From assembly GCA_020186115.1 (NCBI GenBank), contig WSYJ01000177.1, forward strand, positions 1-64,000: a stretch of 64,000 bases of DNA. The letters run 5' to 3'. Positions 23,575-36,600 of this stretch are shown piece by piece. The DNA is from Histomonas meleagridis (Eukaryota; Parabasalia; Tritrichomonadida; Dientamoebidae). The notes under the pieces are model-generated. The model saw only the letters and a list, made by a program, of their open reading frames with translations. It was not told the origin of the DNA and made no database searches. Every line of letters begins with the position of its first letter. Position 1 is the first letter of the stretch. The position numbers were made by a program, and so were the translations under genes.

Positions 23575-24150
23575 CTCCATGAAGTTGTAATTGATCTTCA
23601 AAAGTACTATCACTTGGGTGATTTCGATTTATAGTATTTGGTAAACAAATTCGATTATAATAAAGAGGATCATCGAGTCGTTTGATACCATTTTCATCAA
23701 CTTCAATATTGTATCAAGACCAAATTTTGCAGAGTCAATTTTTTTCAAAAGACGATGATAAGAGATTCCAACTGGATTTATATGAACTTGATTTCCAGTG
23801 TAATTGTACATTGCATTTCTTAATTCTGGAGGAGCACCACTTTGATGAATGCACTTGATATCGTGGACGCAAAAATCAAGACCAAATATTCTTGATATAC
23901 ATTCTTCAACTGAAAGAACACGAGCATATATTTGGGCGAACACTGCATTATCTATTGATAAATTTGCTACATATGCAGGTTTCGGTTTCATATTATATTT
24001 AAAAATATAGTGTGCAGTTGCAAAAATTGCATCTAAATTTTTCGCGGTCTGAAATAATATTAAATGAACGTGACCTCTACACAACAATAATAAAAGTGGA
24101 TTATATTCTGCAACTCTTTTCTCGATTTTAATATTTCTAGATGATATTGA
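23575..24150 (-). pseudogene. Helitron Rep/helicase fragment (minus strand)
   Basis: The minus-strand frame reads EYNPLLLLLCRGHVHL, HYIFKYNM and then VLSVEECISRIFGLDFCVHD, followed by VHINPVGISY... and, after a frame change near 23.72 kb, a YYNRICLPNTINRNHP-type segment. These match, in order, the middle part of Helitron proteins between the HUH domain and the PIF1 helicase. The frame 24087-23629 is open, but the N-terminal HUH motif and the helicase Walker motifs are absent. It is a truncated relic. Confidence 0.65.
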
Positions 24151-24980
24151 CCATAATATGTAAGGTGAAGATGGATGGAAAAACGATATTAGAATGTATC
24201 CTCAATATAATAATTTTAATTTATCTTATGATAGATATGATATAACTCATTTACAATATTTTGATGATGTATTATAACAACTTATAAGTTGATTAACTAT
24301 TTTATCTTATCTAAATGTTTTCTCCATAGAATCAACAAACAAATGTTATAGATGCAATGAGCGGAAATTTAGAAAACTGGTATAATGCAGTAAATGTAGC
24401 ATATAAGTTATCGGAAATTATATGAAATTATATGAAAGTATGCGTATTCTACATCAACTTCAGATGGAAACGTTGGTAAAATGAATCAAACTGATACTAC
24501 TCACGCTACTATATATACAGATCGTCTCAAAATTATGAGTATAAATAATTCATGTTAATTGTTGATCAGCCTTTTCTAAAGCTCCTCTACTATTTTTTCT
24601 TTCATAAAATTAATAGTTTGTTGTTTTTTTTCAGCAACTTCTTTTGCTGATTTTATTCATTTCGAATTTAGATAAGCATTACTAGCATTCTTACTTTATA
24701 CTATTTCTATTTGTGATCTGTATTTTCTTACTTTACTTTTATATAATTCATTCAATCGTTATATTTTATATAATCTGTATTCAATTTGAATTGTTATTTA
24801 GTCAAAAAATGATAAAAAGTGTCGACATCGACATATATAGTGAGAGCAAAAACGGTCGAAACGATAGAACACGAACAGAGAAAAATTAACGGCTAACCGT
24901 TATATGTAAATTCCGAATTCGAGAATATTGTTTGAACCTATTTTGTGAAATTGAATTCTGTCTACTTAATAATTAAGGAC
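24150..24980. other. AT-rich spacer
   Basis: No domain-like coding is visible. A small inverted repeat (AACGGCTAACCGTT, about 24.89 kb) precedes the Tc1 remnant and could be a decayed end, but this is not supported further. Confidence 0.3.
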
Positions 24981-24984
24981 AATG

Positions 24985-25670
24985 AAACCAATATTTTGAA
25001 TGCAGGCTTGGATTATCTATGGCATTGTCTGAACAAGCTTATCAATTGTTTCAGAGGAAAGATTATTCCAGATATCTTGGATAATTATCTATAGCTCATG
25101 AATTGTTTTGCATGGTTTCTAGATTATGTTTAAATCGGGAGAGTATGGAGGCCAATCTTCCATGAAGTTTACCCCTAAAGTAGTCAAGTAACATGTATGT
25201 TTCATTCGATATGTGAAGTTTTGCAATGTCCAACTCTCAGCGAAAAATAAAACATTTTTAAAGTTTGTCCCATTTTGTTTGTGAAAATTGCATCAATCTA
25301 TTTGTGCTTTTTTCTCACTTTTGGTAATTTTGACCGAACATCTCGGATTAACAAACTTAAATCCCATGCTTTTGAGTGCGTTTGCTACGGTGTTTCGATT
25401 TCTGGAAACTTTTTTAATAATAAATCAGCTAATTGCCTGCTTGTAATGTAGTGGTTGGTTGTTCCCGTTTTGGCAAAATGCAACAGCTGTTGAAACGGTG
25501 TTGTATGAAATACCTAAATGATTTGCTGTTGCCATGGTGTTTCGTCCCATTAGGTTGAAAATGTTGTAGATTGCCTGGTAGAAATATTGTAGAGGAACAT
25601 TTTTTATCCAGTTGTTCTGGTCCATATTATTAAACGGTCTATTTTCAAAATTCAAAGAATTAAATTTCAA
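24985..25670 (-). pseudogene. Tc1-like transposase remnant with internal deletion
   Basis: On the minus strand, a helix-turn-helix portion (TMATANHLGISYNTVSTAV, from the frame 25670-25425) is followed by KVSRNRNTVANALKSMGFKFV. Then come QIDxCNFHKQNGTNFKNVLF, where a first-Asp region has decayed, and a Tc1-type third motif, DWPPYSPDLNII (about 25.15 kb). The stretch between the first and third catalytic motifs is missing. Several nonsense codons are present, including TAA directly after LNII. Tc1/mariner-superfamily membership is clear from SPDLN. Confidence 0.65.
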
Positions 25671-25929
25671 TTGTTTTTGATACCACTATAGTATTAGTTT
25701 ATGATAGAGTTGTGCTTTTTTATGTGTAAAAGTTATGACCATACCTTTTATATTGTCTTCAACAAAGAAATCAATTATAATATTTTGAATTAATGATCGT
25801 TCGAAATATTTGAACATTATGTTTCATTGCCAACCTTTGGTACAATTCATAAATATCCAATTATTTTAATGAATTGCCAAAGAAAATTTACAATATCTAG
25901 ATATTGGTCAAAATATTTAAAAGAATTAT

Positions 25930-26934
25930 TTAATCATTTATATTTATCCTAGTTCTGAAATAGTCAGGAGCTATCTGTGGCATATTTCCTTCTTTAATAG
26001 CTTCTTCGATCATCATGCGGTCCTTGTCCATAATGTCTTTTTCCTCTTGAGTGAAATCGTTATTGATATATAATGCATCTGGAACACCTTGCTGAACTGT
26101 TTCGTTTGGTATTGGTGCTGTTGGTATAGGCGCATTTCTCTCTGTTTGATAGAATTGTCTTGTTCCTTCCATTAATGAAAGATCAATATTATCAGAAACC
26201 GCTTCATTTGGAGGTGGGAAATTTGGGAATGTAAACACTGTTCTTGGCACAAGACCTGATCCAGGAGTTGCTCCGAATAGTTCGCTTAGTCCATCGGTGA
26301 TGTGTTCGATGATGCCGTTGGGTGTAAATTCGGGGGGCTCCAAAAGAGGAACAGTTCTTGTAAAAGTGGCGCCGGGGTGCCCGTGATTATCCATAACATG
26401 ATATTGCTTCAAACTGGTAACCCCTTCCTTCGTTTCTTCAATTACATGCTTCATTATACCGGCAATAGTTCTTGCATTATCTTGCAGTTTTTCAGGTGGA
26501 TCTTTTTGGGATTGTGCTATAAATGACAAGACTTTGTGGAATCGTTCTTGGATGATAGCGATTTTGTATCGCATGTTACCAAGCTGACGATCAAAGTCTC
26601 TGGTCTCAGGGCGGTAATTGAATATTTGTGGTGAAATTGATGTTACATTGACATGAAAAGAAATTGGAAGATATTGTGGTGGTTCACGTGGTTGAGGAAC
26701 TGCATAAATTGTTTCTCCGTCACCAATAGAATAATCTAATAAAGTTCGTCCTGAAATTAATAATTTTCCTTGATATAAAAGACGAATTTTATCTATAGAA
26801 AAATTGTTTTTTTCGCATACAGCTTTCTTAATGTTAGATATTGAGTATGTTTCTGGTACAAATAGTTCGATTTTTCCTTTTTTTCTAAGAGATCTAATAA
26901 TGATCTTGATGATCTTGTTTGGTGAACCAAACAT
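25930..26934 (-). CDS. Ubiquitin-like-domain protein
   Basis: The 334-residue protein starts at the ATG at 26934. Residues of about 17-85 form a ubiquitin-like fold (KIELFVPETYSISNIKKAV, KIRLLYQGKLLISGRTLLDY, GETIYAV). They are followed by a Pro-rich linker and a helical region with RYKIAIIQERFHKVLSFIAQ. The C-terminal third is disordered, rich in Pro, Asn and Gln. The N-terminal ubiquitin-like plus Pro-rich architecture resembles BAG6/ubiquilin-type quality-control adaptors, but no ubiquilin UBA or BAG domain is visible, so a specific name is not justified. It is intact and intron-less, and lies about 250 bases downstream of the next minus-strand gene. It is probably a single-copy host gene. 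Confidence 0.7.
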   Translation of the reverse strand: MFGSPNKIIKIIIRSLRKKGKIELFVPETYSISNIKKAVCEKNNFSIDKIRLLYQGKLLISGRTLLDYSIGDGETIYAVPQPREPPQYLPISFHVNVTSISPQIFNYRPETRDFDRQLGNMRYKIAIIQERFHKVLSFIAQSQKDPPEKLQDNARTIAGIMKHVIEETKEGVTSLKQYHVMDNHGHPGATFTRTVPLLEPPEFTPNGIIEHITDGLSELFGATPGSGLVPRTVFTFPNFPPPNEAVSDNIDLSLMEGTRQFYQTERNAPIPTAPIPNETVQQGVPDALYINNDFTQEEKDIMDKDRMMIEEAIKEGNMPQIAPDYFRTRININD

Positions 26935-27182
26935 TTGCTTTTCATATCAAATGTCTGTATTCACAAATCGATTTGTAAACTATACAATATTTTTGCTTCA
27001 GTGATGAGAAAAAAATTTGTTGTTTAGTTTAAAATATAATCAAAAATTATATGGTTAAAATTATTTACATTTTTTGTAGTTTTAACATTTACTTATATAA
27101 TAATCTTATTGAAAATTAACATATTCAATTTATAAAAAATTTACCTTTTAAGGGTTTAAAAACATTTTTCTATAAACTTAGC

Positions 27183-27821
27183 CTAAGAAGGAATGGATTT
27201 AGCTAGTGTTTCAATTGTATCTGTTGTATTTTTCATGTCTCTAATCCATGAAGTAATATCTTGACTGACATTGGATAGTGTAGAAACATCTGAGAGGATA
27301 CTGGGATTTTTGTTGATTGCTTTTTTCAATTCATTTAGAAGCTTTTGAGCAGATGAGTGCGATTCGTAGAATCTCCTTTTTGCATCCTTAAGCATATTGT
27401 AAGGCTTAGTATAGTCCCATCTCAATGTAGTACTATTGCCAACTTGTATTTCTTGTGCAGATAATAAAACTTTAGATTTATTAACCTTTGCAGTTTCAAA
27501 CTGTTGAATATTTACTGGCTTAAAATCTATATCTTGAAAATTCGAAAGAATTGGAACAAATGAATTAAATTGTGACATCAAAATCGAATCTAAGGGAAAA
27601 CTTTGTAGTTTTGCTGTTTCTTCATTACCGCTGCTTGTACAAGAAAAAGAACCGATTTTATTACAAGATTCATCCAAAAGATCAAATGATTTTTCAGATA
27701 TGATTTTAATTGAAAAATTTCCTTTTTCCAACTGATCATAAATTCGTGCTGGAAACCGAACCAAACACGCTTTTTTGTGGTCAATTATTTGTGGTTCTTG
27801 GATAAATTGGCTCCCTTCCAT
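27183..27821 (-). CDS. Conserved-looking protein of unknown function
   Basis: An intact 212-codon gene starts at the ATG at 27821. The N-terminal half is beta-rich in appearance (KKACLVRFPARIYDQLEKG, FSIKIISEKSFDLL). A middle part contains NIQQFETAKVNKSKVLLSAQ, and the C-terminus is predicted helical with heptad-like Leu and Ile spacing (AQKLLNELKKAINKNPSIL, DITSWIRDMKNTTDTIETLA). I do not recognise a family. The layout of a beta domain plus coiled tail is seen in small transcription or chromatin subunits, but that is only a possibility. It has ordinary coding composition and no internal stops, so it is likely a real host gene. Confidence 0.6.
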   Translation of the reverse strand: MEGSQFIQEPQIIDHKKACLVRFPARIYDQLEKGNFSIKIISEKSFDLLDESCNKIGSFSCTSSGNEETAKLQSFPLDSILMSQFNSFVPILSNFQDIDFKPVNIQQFETAKVNKSKVLLSAQEIQVGNSTTLRWDYTKPYNMLKDAKRRFYESHSSAQKLLNELKKAINKNPSILSDVSTLSNVSQDITSWIRDMKNTTDTIETLAKSIPS

Positions 27822-27829
27822 TTTGAAGA

Positions 27830-29196
27830 CTTCAAGTAGGTAACTTATCGTCTCAAGGTTTTTTGGTCAGACATGTTAAAACATAAGTATTATTGAATAC
27901 ATCAGCCGTACATGTCTATTTGTAAGAATTGTTTAGAAATACTATAACAATTTACTTAGAATCAGTTCTAAAATGTTTTTATATAAATAACTATTGTAAT
28001 TTTTATATTAATTACATAATATATCAAAATGTATTATATTATTGGAAAAAATGTCAAATAATATTTGTATTTTTATTCAATCAATAATTATATACATATT
28101 TGGAATTGTAATTTTATATTTGTGTATATTGACAATAAATAAATAGTTGATAATTTTTCATTATTTATATAGTTTTAAAAATCAATTATCATATATGAAT
28201 AATTACCAATTTGAGAATAATTTGAATAAATGCCCTATTTCATGAATAACTTGACATATTAATTTATCTGAAAATATCATTAAATTGATTATGAAAAATA
28301 GTCTATATAATTTTTATTAATATATATTAATTAGACATATCTAATGATATATGAAAAAAGAAAAAAATAAGTTTGATCTTATATGTGTTAATATTATGCA
28401 CATTCAACAAAATCAATTGAAATGAATATAATCAAAAATAATGCACAATATTCTAATTATCAAGAAGATGGTAATGTTTATGATAAAAACATTAATATTA
28501 TCATCATACAGCCAGGTCAAGAAAATAATACATTTTTATATCCAAAATAGTTATTAAATATTTCTAAATGTTCATTTTCATTTATTTTTTATTTAGAATA
28601 TATTATAATAAATGAAAATATTACGAATATTTCGAAATACAATTGTCCACTATTAAAATGTATACATCATTTAGAAGAAATATCGCCAATGATCGGAAGT
28701 AATTGATTTTTTAATGTTATAACGAATGATGTTATTGTTCCATTAATATATTTAAATACTACATTTGGATCATTAAATATTATAGAAAATCAAGTAATAA
28801 ATCAATCATTAATTTGCATTTTTACAAATAAATACATATTCTAAATCATCTACATTCATTTAAAGTAATACATTAGCAAAATCATTTTTAATAAATTCAC
28901 CATCTACTATTATAAGCATCTCAACATATATATTTTATCACACAAACATTATCATTATAGAATACACGAATAAATTCATGGACATTTTCATATATTAATT
29001 CATCACATACATATATTGAAACAGGATACATTTATTTATTTTATTTTTCGAAAATTTAAGAATCAAATCACATTAAAATTTATTTTAACCAAATACATCA
29101 AAGCCATACCCTCCAACTGCTCAGAGCTTTGTGTAATTCTTATGTATAAGAAAAATGAAAATTTCATTTTCCATACTAAATCATACAATATCTTAA
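27830..29196. other. AT-rich interval with short decayed frames
   Basis: This 1.37-kb stretch is very AT-rich. Weak Asn/Ile-rich frames at about 28.42-28.98 kb look like old coding DNA but contain stops and no recognisable motif. No RNA gene or repeat array was seen. Confidence 0.35.
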
Positions 29197-29198
29197 TA

Positions 29199-30402
29199 AA
29201 GCCTGATCAAAAAGGTTGTTCCACCTTTCCCACTCAAACCTCTCAAATATTGAATGCATAGTGAAACATCTTTTTTTTAACACTATTTTGTGGTTAACCA
29301 CATCGTTTTAGAACTTTACTCAGTAACCATTAGGCCCTCCTTGGTGATTTATAACTTCCTGAATCCTATTTGTCATCGAATCCACCAAGTTCTTAATGGT
29401 GTTACCATCAATTTCATTCCAAGAAAAAAATGCAATTTCGCTTAATTGATCTACAGATTCAGGTGATAGTGCTTCTACCTTGTTCTTCAAGATAGACCAC
29501 ATATTCTCGATAACGTTAAAGTCAGGTGAGTTCGCTGGCCAGTTTTCGATGACTTTGCACTTATTCTTTGAAAACTCAGTTGTTTTTTTGCTGGTATGTG
29601 AAGTGGCTCCATCCTGAATAAGAAATTATTCATTTTCTCCATATAGCTTGTTCATACCTTCAATCATACCTGTATTGATTATGCAATCATTAATGTATAC
29701 AACAGAGTTGACACTACTCTGGATAGCAATTAATGGTGTTTTGTACTCATAGTTGATTCCATCAAACATTATAACTTTGGGGGTGAACTTTCTATGATGA
29801 TTAAAAATATCATCACAGACTTCCCCTCGCTCTCTCCAAAGCCACCTAAGGCTATCGCTTAGATAAAAATAAGATTCATCGACAAACAACACCTTTTTCC
29901 AATCAGTTCCATTTTGGATATGAAATTGAGCAAAATTTATTCGATCTTGCTTTTGAGAATCAGTTAGAAAAAAGGTATTGCGGGGTGGAAGATAGCTGAA
30001 TCCTTGGCTCTTCCGAATGTTGTAAACAGTCTAATAACTAATAGGACTTGTTTCTGAAAGGATATTGAAAATTGTTCTTGTTCCCATTCTTCTATTATTT
30101 AGCGTCATGCTGTTGACTCTATCGATAGTGGCATCATTTACAATAGATGGTCTTCGAATTGGAGTAGTTTTCGTAAATACAGTTTTATTGTGAAAATTTG
30201 TTTAAATCATTTCTAACTTATATCACAAATTTTCGACAATGCCCAGTTTCCCTGAAAATTTGAGTATTGTTTTTTATTTGAGATATTAGCTGAATGATTT
30301 CCAAACGATTCTTTATCATAGATTCTGGCATCTTGTATTCCATGATTGATATAATGAACGGTACCCTTTCAAATTGGTGGAACAACCTTTTTGATCGAAC
30401 TT
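29199..30402. mobile_element. Complete Tc1-like transposon
   Basis: Inverted ends sharing GATCAAAAAGGTTGTTCCACC lie at about 29205-29225 and 30376-30396 and are bounded by TA on each side (29197-29198 and 30403-30404), giving a 1204-bp element. The transposase is on the minus strand. Its length and TA target site fit Tc1-like elements. Confidence 0.85.
29320..30343 (-). pseudogene. Tc1-like transposase with in-frame stops
   Basis: Translation starts at the ATG at 30343 (MEYKMPESMIKNRLEIIQLI). After one frame change near 30.18 kb it continues through RRPSIVNDATIDRVNS, KVLFVDESYFYLSDSLRW (first Asp), LIQDGATSHTSKKT (second Asp) and WPANSPDFNVIENMWSILKN (third Asp region), ending at 29320. The only other interruptions are TAR codons: TAA near 30.23 kb, possibly TAA near 30.19 kb, TAG near 30.03 kb and TAA near 29.625 kb. 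At most of these Gln would fit the sequence. All catalytic motifs are preserved, so this copy is young or its damage is almost purely nonsense. Confidence 0.85.
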
Positions 30403-30659
30403 TATAATTTTATTGTAAAATCGGAATTGTGAACTTAAAGAAATAAATCATTGACATAGCCTGTTTGCGTTAACCCCATTTTCTAATGTTGCCCAGTTTT
30501 TCTGTTAGCAGATTTACACTTAAATTATTTTTAAAAAAAAATTTTGAAACCGTTTTGTTTCAATGGAATTAATTTTGTCAATTTATTTCAATAAAAATAT
30601 ATTATTTTTAATTATTAAAAATCAGGGTCTTTTTTAATTTCTAAGTTTGCTAACATTAA

Positions 30660-33600
30660 ATGGATGCACAAGAGCTAAAAAAGTACCTGTTTTCAAGAAA
30701 TAAAGTAACTCCAATTACCGAACTTTTTCTAATTCGAAGTATCCCAGGATATAAATTTCCTGCTGCTAAAGAATTTAGAATAGAACATTTTTTCTTTGAT
30801 GTCCCCGAACTTACGAATCTAAAAATTGAAAAACTAAACGAGATGCTCCTTGATTTTACACCTCTTAATGAAGCCCTTCAATCAATTTCTTTTTCATTTA
30901 AATATTCTAATGACATTATAAAAATTTTTCAATCCAAAGTAGAACGAGGGCAAAAATTAAGTAATTTTGAATCGTATTATATGCTTATTCAATGTCTTGG
31001 ATGGTTTATACTTCAGGATACGTTTCAAACAGCTGACTCATTTATTGCTTTAGTGCATCTTTTAGAAGCTTCTTGTATTGATTTTAATATGCATGCAAAT
31101 CATATTTTTTTGGAATTTGTACGATATGCTACTAAAATCCCTCGAGATTCAATATTTAAAATATTGATCAATCCAATCAATGAGCATATTCTCAAAACTA
31201 CAACTCTTGATAAATCATTTTCATTTGGATATTTACCATTTTTTAAACGGATTTTTGAACTCAAAGACGATCAAATTCAAAACGAGAACGTTAAATTTCT
31301 ATCAAATCTATTCAAAAGTGATCGTCAATGGCTAAACGGTCCCTGGCTTGGTACACTTTCATGTATTCTTTCACCATATATCAAACTTCTTGATTTAGAT
31401 TCATTGTTAATTCTTTGTAAATGTTCTGAACGTTGTAATGCGAATTCTATTTGTGAGATATTTTTAACATTACCTATCTTCATTTTTGAAAAAGTTCAAT
31501 CAACAGATGTTATAACAAATCCAGATATGTTTCAAACCAAACTTCCTAAAGAACGAGAACATATTCATCATGGAGATCCTCCACAAGAAGTATTTGTTAT
31601 GCCAGATCCTGAAATCATTGAATCCAAAATTGATATTTATACACTTTGTAATCCATTTTTCAAAGAAACATTACCAATTTTTTTACCAATGTTACAAATT
31701 ATTTCCAATGATTGTGCTCAACAAATAATTTTTTCCATTTCAGAACTTAAAAACAATATTCTTGAATCTCAATATTCGATTGACTTTATGTTTATTATTA
31801 TATTAATACTTCAACAAATATCACAAAAAACTTCATTTGAAAAGATATTTAGTTTTTTAGTCAATGATTTAACATTTTATTCCGAATGTAATTTATTTAC
31901 AAAGTTTGGAATTTCACCTGAAGTAAATTTACTTCGAAATTATATCTTTGAAATAATCAAAAACAATAATCAAAATTTACTTATCGAATTATTTGCAACA
32001 TTATCACATAAACCATTAATATTTTCTGAATTAATAATGCGTTCATTATATAAATTTCCATTAGAAAATACATTTTATATTACTAATCGAATATTATCAT
32101 CATTAACAGAAGTATTTTTATCTATAATGCAACATGATTTTCCTATTAAATATATTAATATTCAAAGTGCACGTTCAGTAATATTTTCATTATTATTTAA
32201 TATTTTAGAAGATTCTAATTCGATGCAAATTTGTTTTGAATCCAAAACATTTACATCTGGTTTTCTTTCATTATTATTTGTACCTGGATTAACATCATAT
32301 ATAGCTGATTTATTATTTAAAGGTTTATCATCTGTTACGACATTACCTGAATCTACATCATTATTATTAATATCAATTTTTAATGAATGTAGTCATTGTA
32401 AAGATAAAAATAACTTAGAAAACATAGCTAATAAATTAGCACAAACAATATTACGCGCAATATTACATAATAATTTAATTGGTCCATCATTTGAAATAGT
32501 TTTAGATTCAGCACTTCAATATTTACAAATATTTTCATCACAAGAAATGCTTGAAACAATATTAACAATTATTTCATTTATGTCATATGAAAATCAACAA
32601 TTAGATATAACATCATTACGTTTTAATTTAATTTTAGATTTAATATATAAAGTCGAAGGTAATAATCCATCAAAATCAACATTAATTCTTTTAAGGAATT
32701 TATTAAATAAATCTACAAACATTTCATTAGAAAATGTATTTTTAATTAGAAACCCAGGTTTTATTAATATAATTTTAGTTGCATTTTCAAAATCATCTAA
32801 TTTTAAAGATGTAATTGAAATGATTGATGCATTATGTAATTATTCAATCGAGAATATTAATTCTTGTCATAAAGGTGATGTTGATTATTTATTAATTAAA
32901 TCTTTAATGGGATCATTTAAATATAAAAGAAGGAAAATTCAATTCGATTTAAATGATGAAACTATTGTTGATTGTATATTAAAATTAATTATCAAAATTA
33001 TTTCTTTGATTTCAAGTTATAATGTTGATCAAGCATTTCTTAAATTAATTACTCCAAATAAAGGAAAATTATATCAACATGCAGAAAAAGCTATAAATTT
33101 ATTAACGCCTATTTTTATGTCATTAAGAAATTCTACAATTTATCCAATATGTAATGAAACTCCACAATTATTCATAAAATCAATTGATAAGAAATATGTT
33201 ATAAATCCATTTTTATTTTCTTTTTATGTTAAAATTGATGTGCCTTATACACAAACATCAAATAATAATTTTATCTTTATGCAAATTACTGATAAAGAGA
33301 AAAAAAATATTTTTATTTTATATTTAGATAATAATAATATTTGTGCTAAATATAAAACAAATGGTTTAAGTACATTAGCAGTTATCGAAAAAAATTTGCC
33401 ATCAAATCAATGGTTTTTATTTACATTTGCTTATGATATCGATCAAAATGGAATTTATTATGTTTATTGTAAAAATGGTGAAAATATTTCAGTTGGTTGT
33501 GATTTTCTTCAAATGAATTTTTTAACAGATCCAATTATGGAATTTGGATTTTGTAATAATATTATACCAATTGATATAATTCCACCTGTTTTAATGGGAA

Positions 33601-36600
33601 ACTTTTGTTTTATTGAAGGATCTATACGTGATGAAAAAGTATTTGATGAATTAGAATTAGAAAATTTTGGTAATTTACCACAAATAATATTTAAAAATGA
33701 TTCTAATATTATAAATATTAATGATAAAAATAAACGAAAATTTTATAATATTCAAGAATCATTATTATCATATAGTACAATTAATGATTTTATGAAATAT
33801 TTTAAAGAAATTAAAAATAATAATTCATCATATTATTTAAGTCAAATATTAATAGTTATGTCGAATTGTATTAATTATAATGACGTTTTACAAAAAGAAT
33901 TTTCGACAAATATATTTAATGAATATAGTAAACAATTACTTGGAATTGATATAAATGATAATATATTAAACATTGATTTTAAAATCAAAGTAACAGATAT
34001 ATCAAAATTATTTAATATTATTTTAATGAATATAAAAAATGATTTCATCGATTATCGATTATATTTAACTTTTAATAATTTATTTGAAAATGTTTTAAAT
34101 AATTTCGAATTATCTCAAGAAATATTTGATAATTTTATATTTAATTTATTCTTTTGGATGAAATCGGATAAAATTACTCTTAAGAAAATATTTAATGATT
34201 GGCAATGTATAATTTCTAGAAAATTAAAACAATTAAATGAAAATACATTTATTCGAATATTTATACAATTCTTTTTAGCTATAAATTATTCCACGAATAA
34301 AAACATTAATGAATTTCAATCAATAATTTATTCGATATTAAATGAATTAACAATTTATATTAAATCTGAAATAACTATAAGTATAATAATATCATTAACT
34401 TTAACAATTTCGAATAAAACTTATCAAGTATTAAATTATTTGAATTTTCTTTCATTAATAATTAAACGAAATCCAGAATTTATTAATTTTAATTCTTTAG
34501 ATTCATTAAATTTATTATTTGAAGATAAAGAAAATGAAGAAATTTTTAATGCAATTAATGATTTATATCAAATTCCAAATAATTCATTGATAATTAAAAA
34601 ACGAATTTTTAATCTTGTGAAATATTATTTTGGAAAATATAAAACAAATATTAAAATATTAAATCCTTCACTTGATTTATTATGTATTAAATCATTATTT
34701 ATACCAATTGATATTATAGAAACTCAAAAAATTATTGAATTAATGGATAATAATAATGATTATACTGATTTATGGTATTTTTGGCCTATAATATTTTCAT
34801 TAACTCATCCAAACAATGAAATAAATGATAAAATTTTTAATTTCTTAACAAACAATTCAAAAGATTTTGAAAATATTTTATTATTATTTCAAATATTATT
34901 ATCATTAAAAATGTTTAATGTTGAAATAATTAGAAATAAATATTATAATAATTTAATATTAAAATTCTTTAGTAAAGATTCAAATAATTATCAAATAATT
35001 TTATATTCTTTAATAATTATTTATTATCGATTTTCAAATCAAAATTTTTCTTCAAAACTTCTTGAATTAATAAATAAAAATGAAAATTTATTTGGTATAA
35101 AAATCGAATATCATAAAAAACATAAACAAGAATTTGATATAAATAATTTCATTTCATTTTTTAATAATTGTAATGATTATAATTTAATATGTATTCCTTA
35201 TAAATCTAAAAATTTGAAAAAAGATTTTTATAAATTCTTAAAAAGTTTACAACCATTAAAGTCAACATTTTATTCACAAATATATAATTTTATTCGACTT
35301 GATATAAGAGATCATAAAATAAGCTCACAAATTTCATTAAATATTTTTTCTAATTTCGAAACTAATCATATCATAAAAGTAAATAAAGTTTTAAATAAAT
35401 TATTAATAAACATAAAAGAAATATTTAAAACAAATATTAATAAATTTGAAATTAATAATTATTATATATCAAAAGAAATTAAAACTTTTGATACATTAAT
35501 CGAATTTGGTAAACAAAAAATTAATTTTGATAGTAAAAAAGAAAAACATTTTGAAAAATATTTAAATTGTTCACTTAAAACAACTATAAATCATTTATAT
35601 AATAGTAATAAATTTAAAGATTGGATTAATATAAATGAGTTTTTAATGCCTAAAACTAAACTTATAACTAAAATGAAATGTAATTTACTTAAAAAAGATA
35701 AAAAAGAAAATTGTGAACTTGAATTATTATCTACGAAAATGATTATTAATTTTAAGACTTATAAAACATTTATAATTGAATATAAATTAATTAATTTTAT
35801 TATAATTAATAATTTAAACATTGAAATATATTTATTTGGATGTTTTTCTGTTTTATTACAAATAAATTCAATTAAAGATAAAATCGAATTTGAAAATTTT
35901 GCAATAAAAAATAATTTATTAATTCTTAAAGATTTAGATATATTAATAAAAAATGAAACTAATCGATGGAATAATTCCGAAATATCAAATTTCGATTATA
36001 TATTATCATTAAATATACTTAAAGGTAAATCATTTAATGATTATAATAATTATATATATTTCCCTTATATTAAACCGAATGATATAAATATAATAATATA
36101 TGATAATAAATTATATTCACAACAAATTAAGCAGATGTTTACTAATAAAAAATTTGATATTAAACCATTTAAAAAATTAAAAATGATTCCACCACAATTT
36201 TTTAATAATAATGATAATAAAAATGAAATATTTGATATTGAAGATCAAAATATTTTGTTTCAACTTCATAAATTAATTGAAATTAATTTCGGTATTGATA
36301 CTAAAGATCCAATTTTCTCTGATAATAATATGCATAATAATAAATATGCAAATTCTATTTTCTCTTTGATTTCAACTCATAAACATATTCGAGGAGGATT
36401 TTTTGGATTAAATAATTCGATATATTATTTAACTCCAAATCATATTCGAATAATTCATATTGATTGGAACCAATTAAAAATCATTGATAAAGAAACAATT
36501 CTTATTCATAATACTAAAACATTAAAACTTTCAACGAATGAAATTGGAATAATTTCATATAATTCTTATAATAATACAATTTATCGAATTGTTTCATCAA

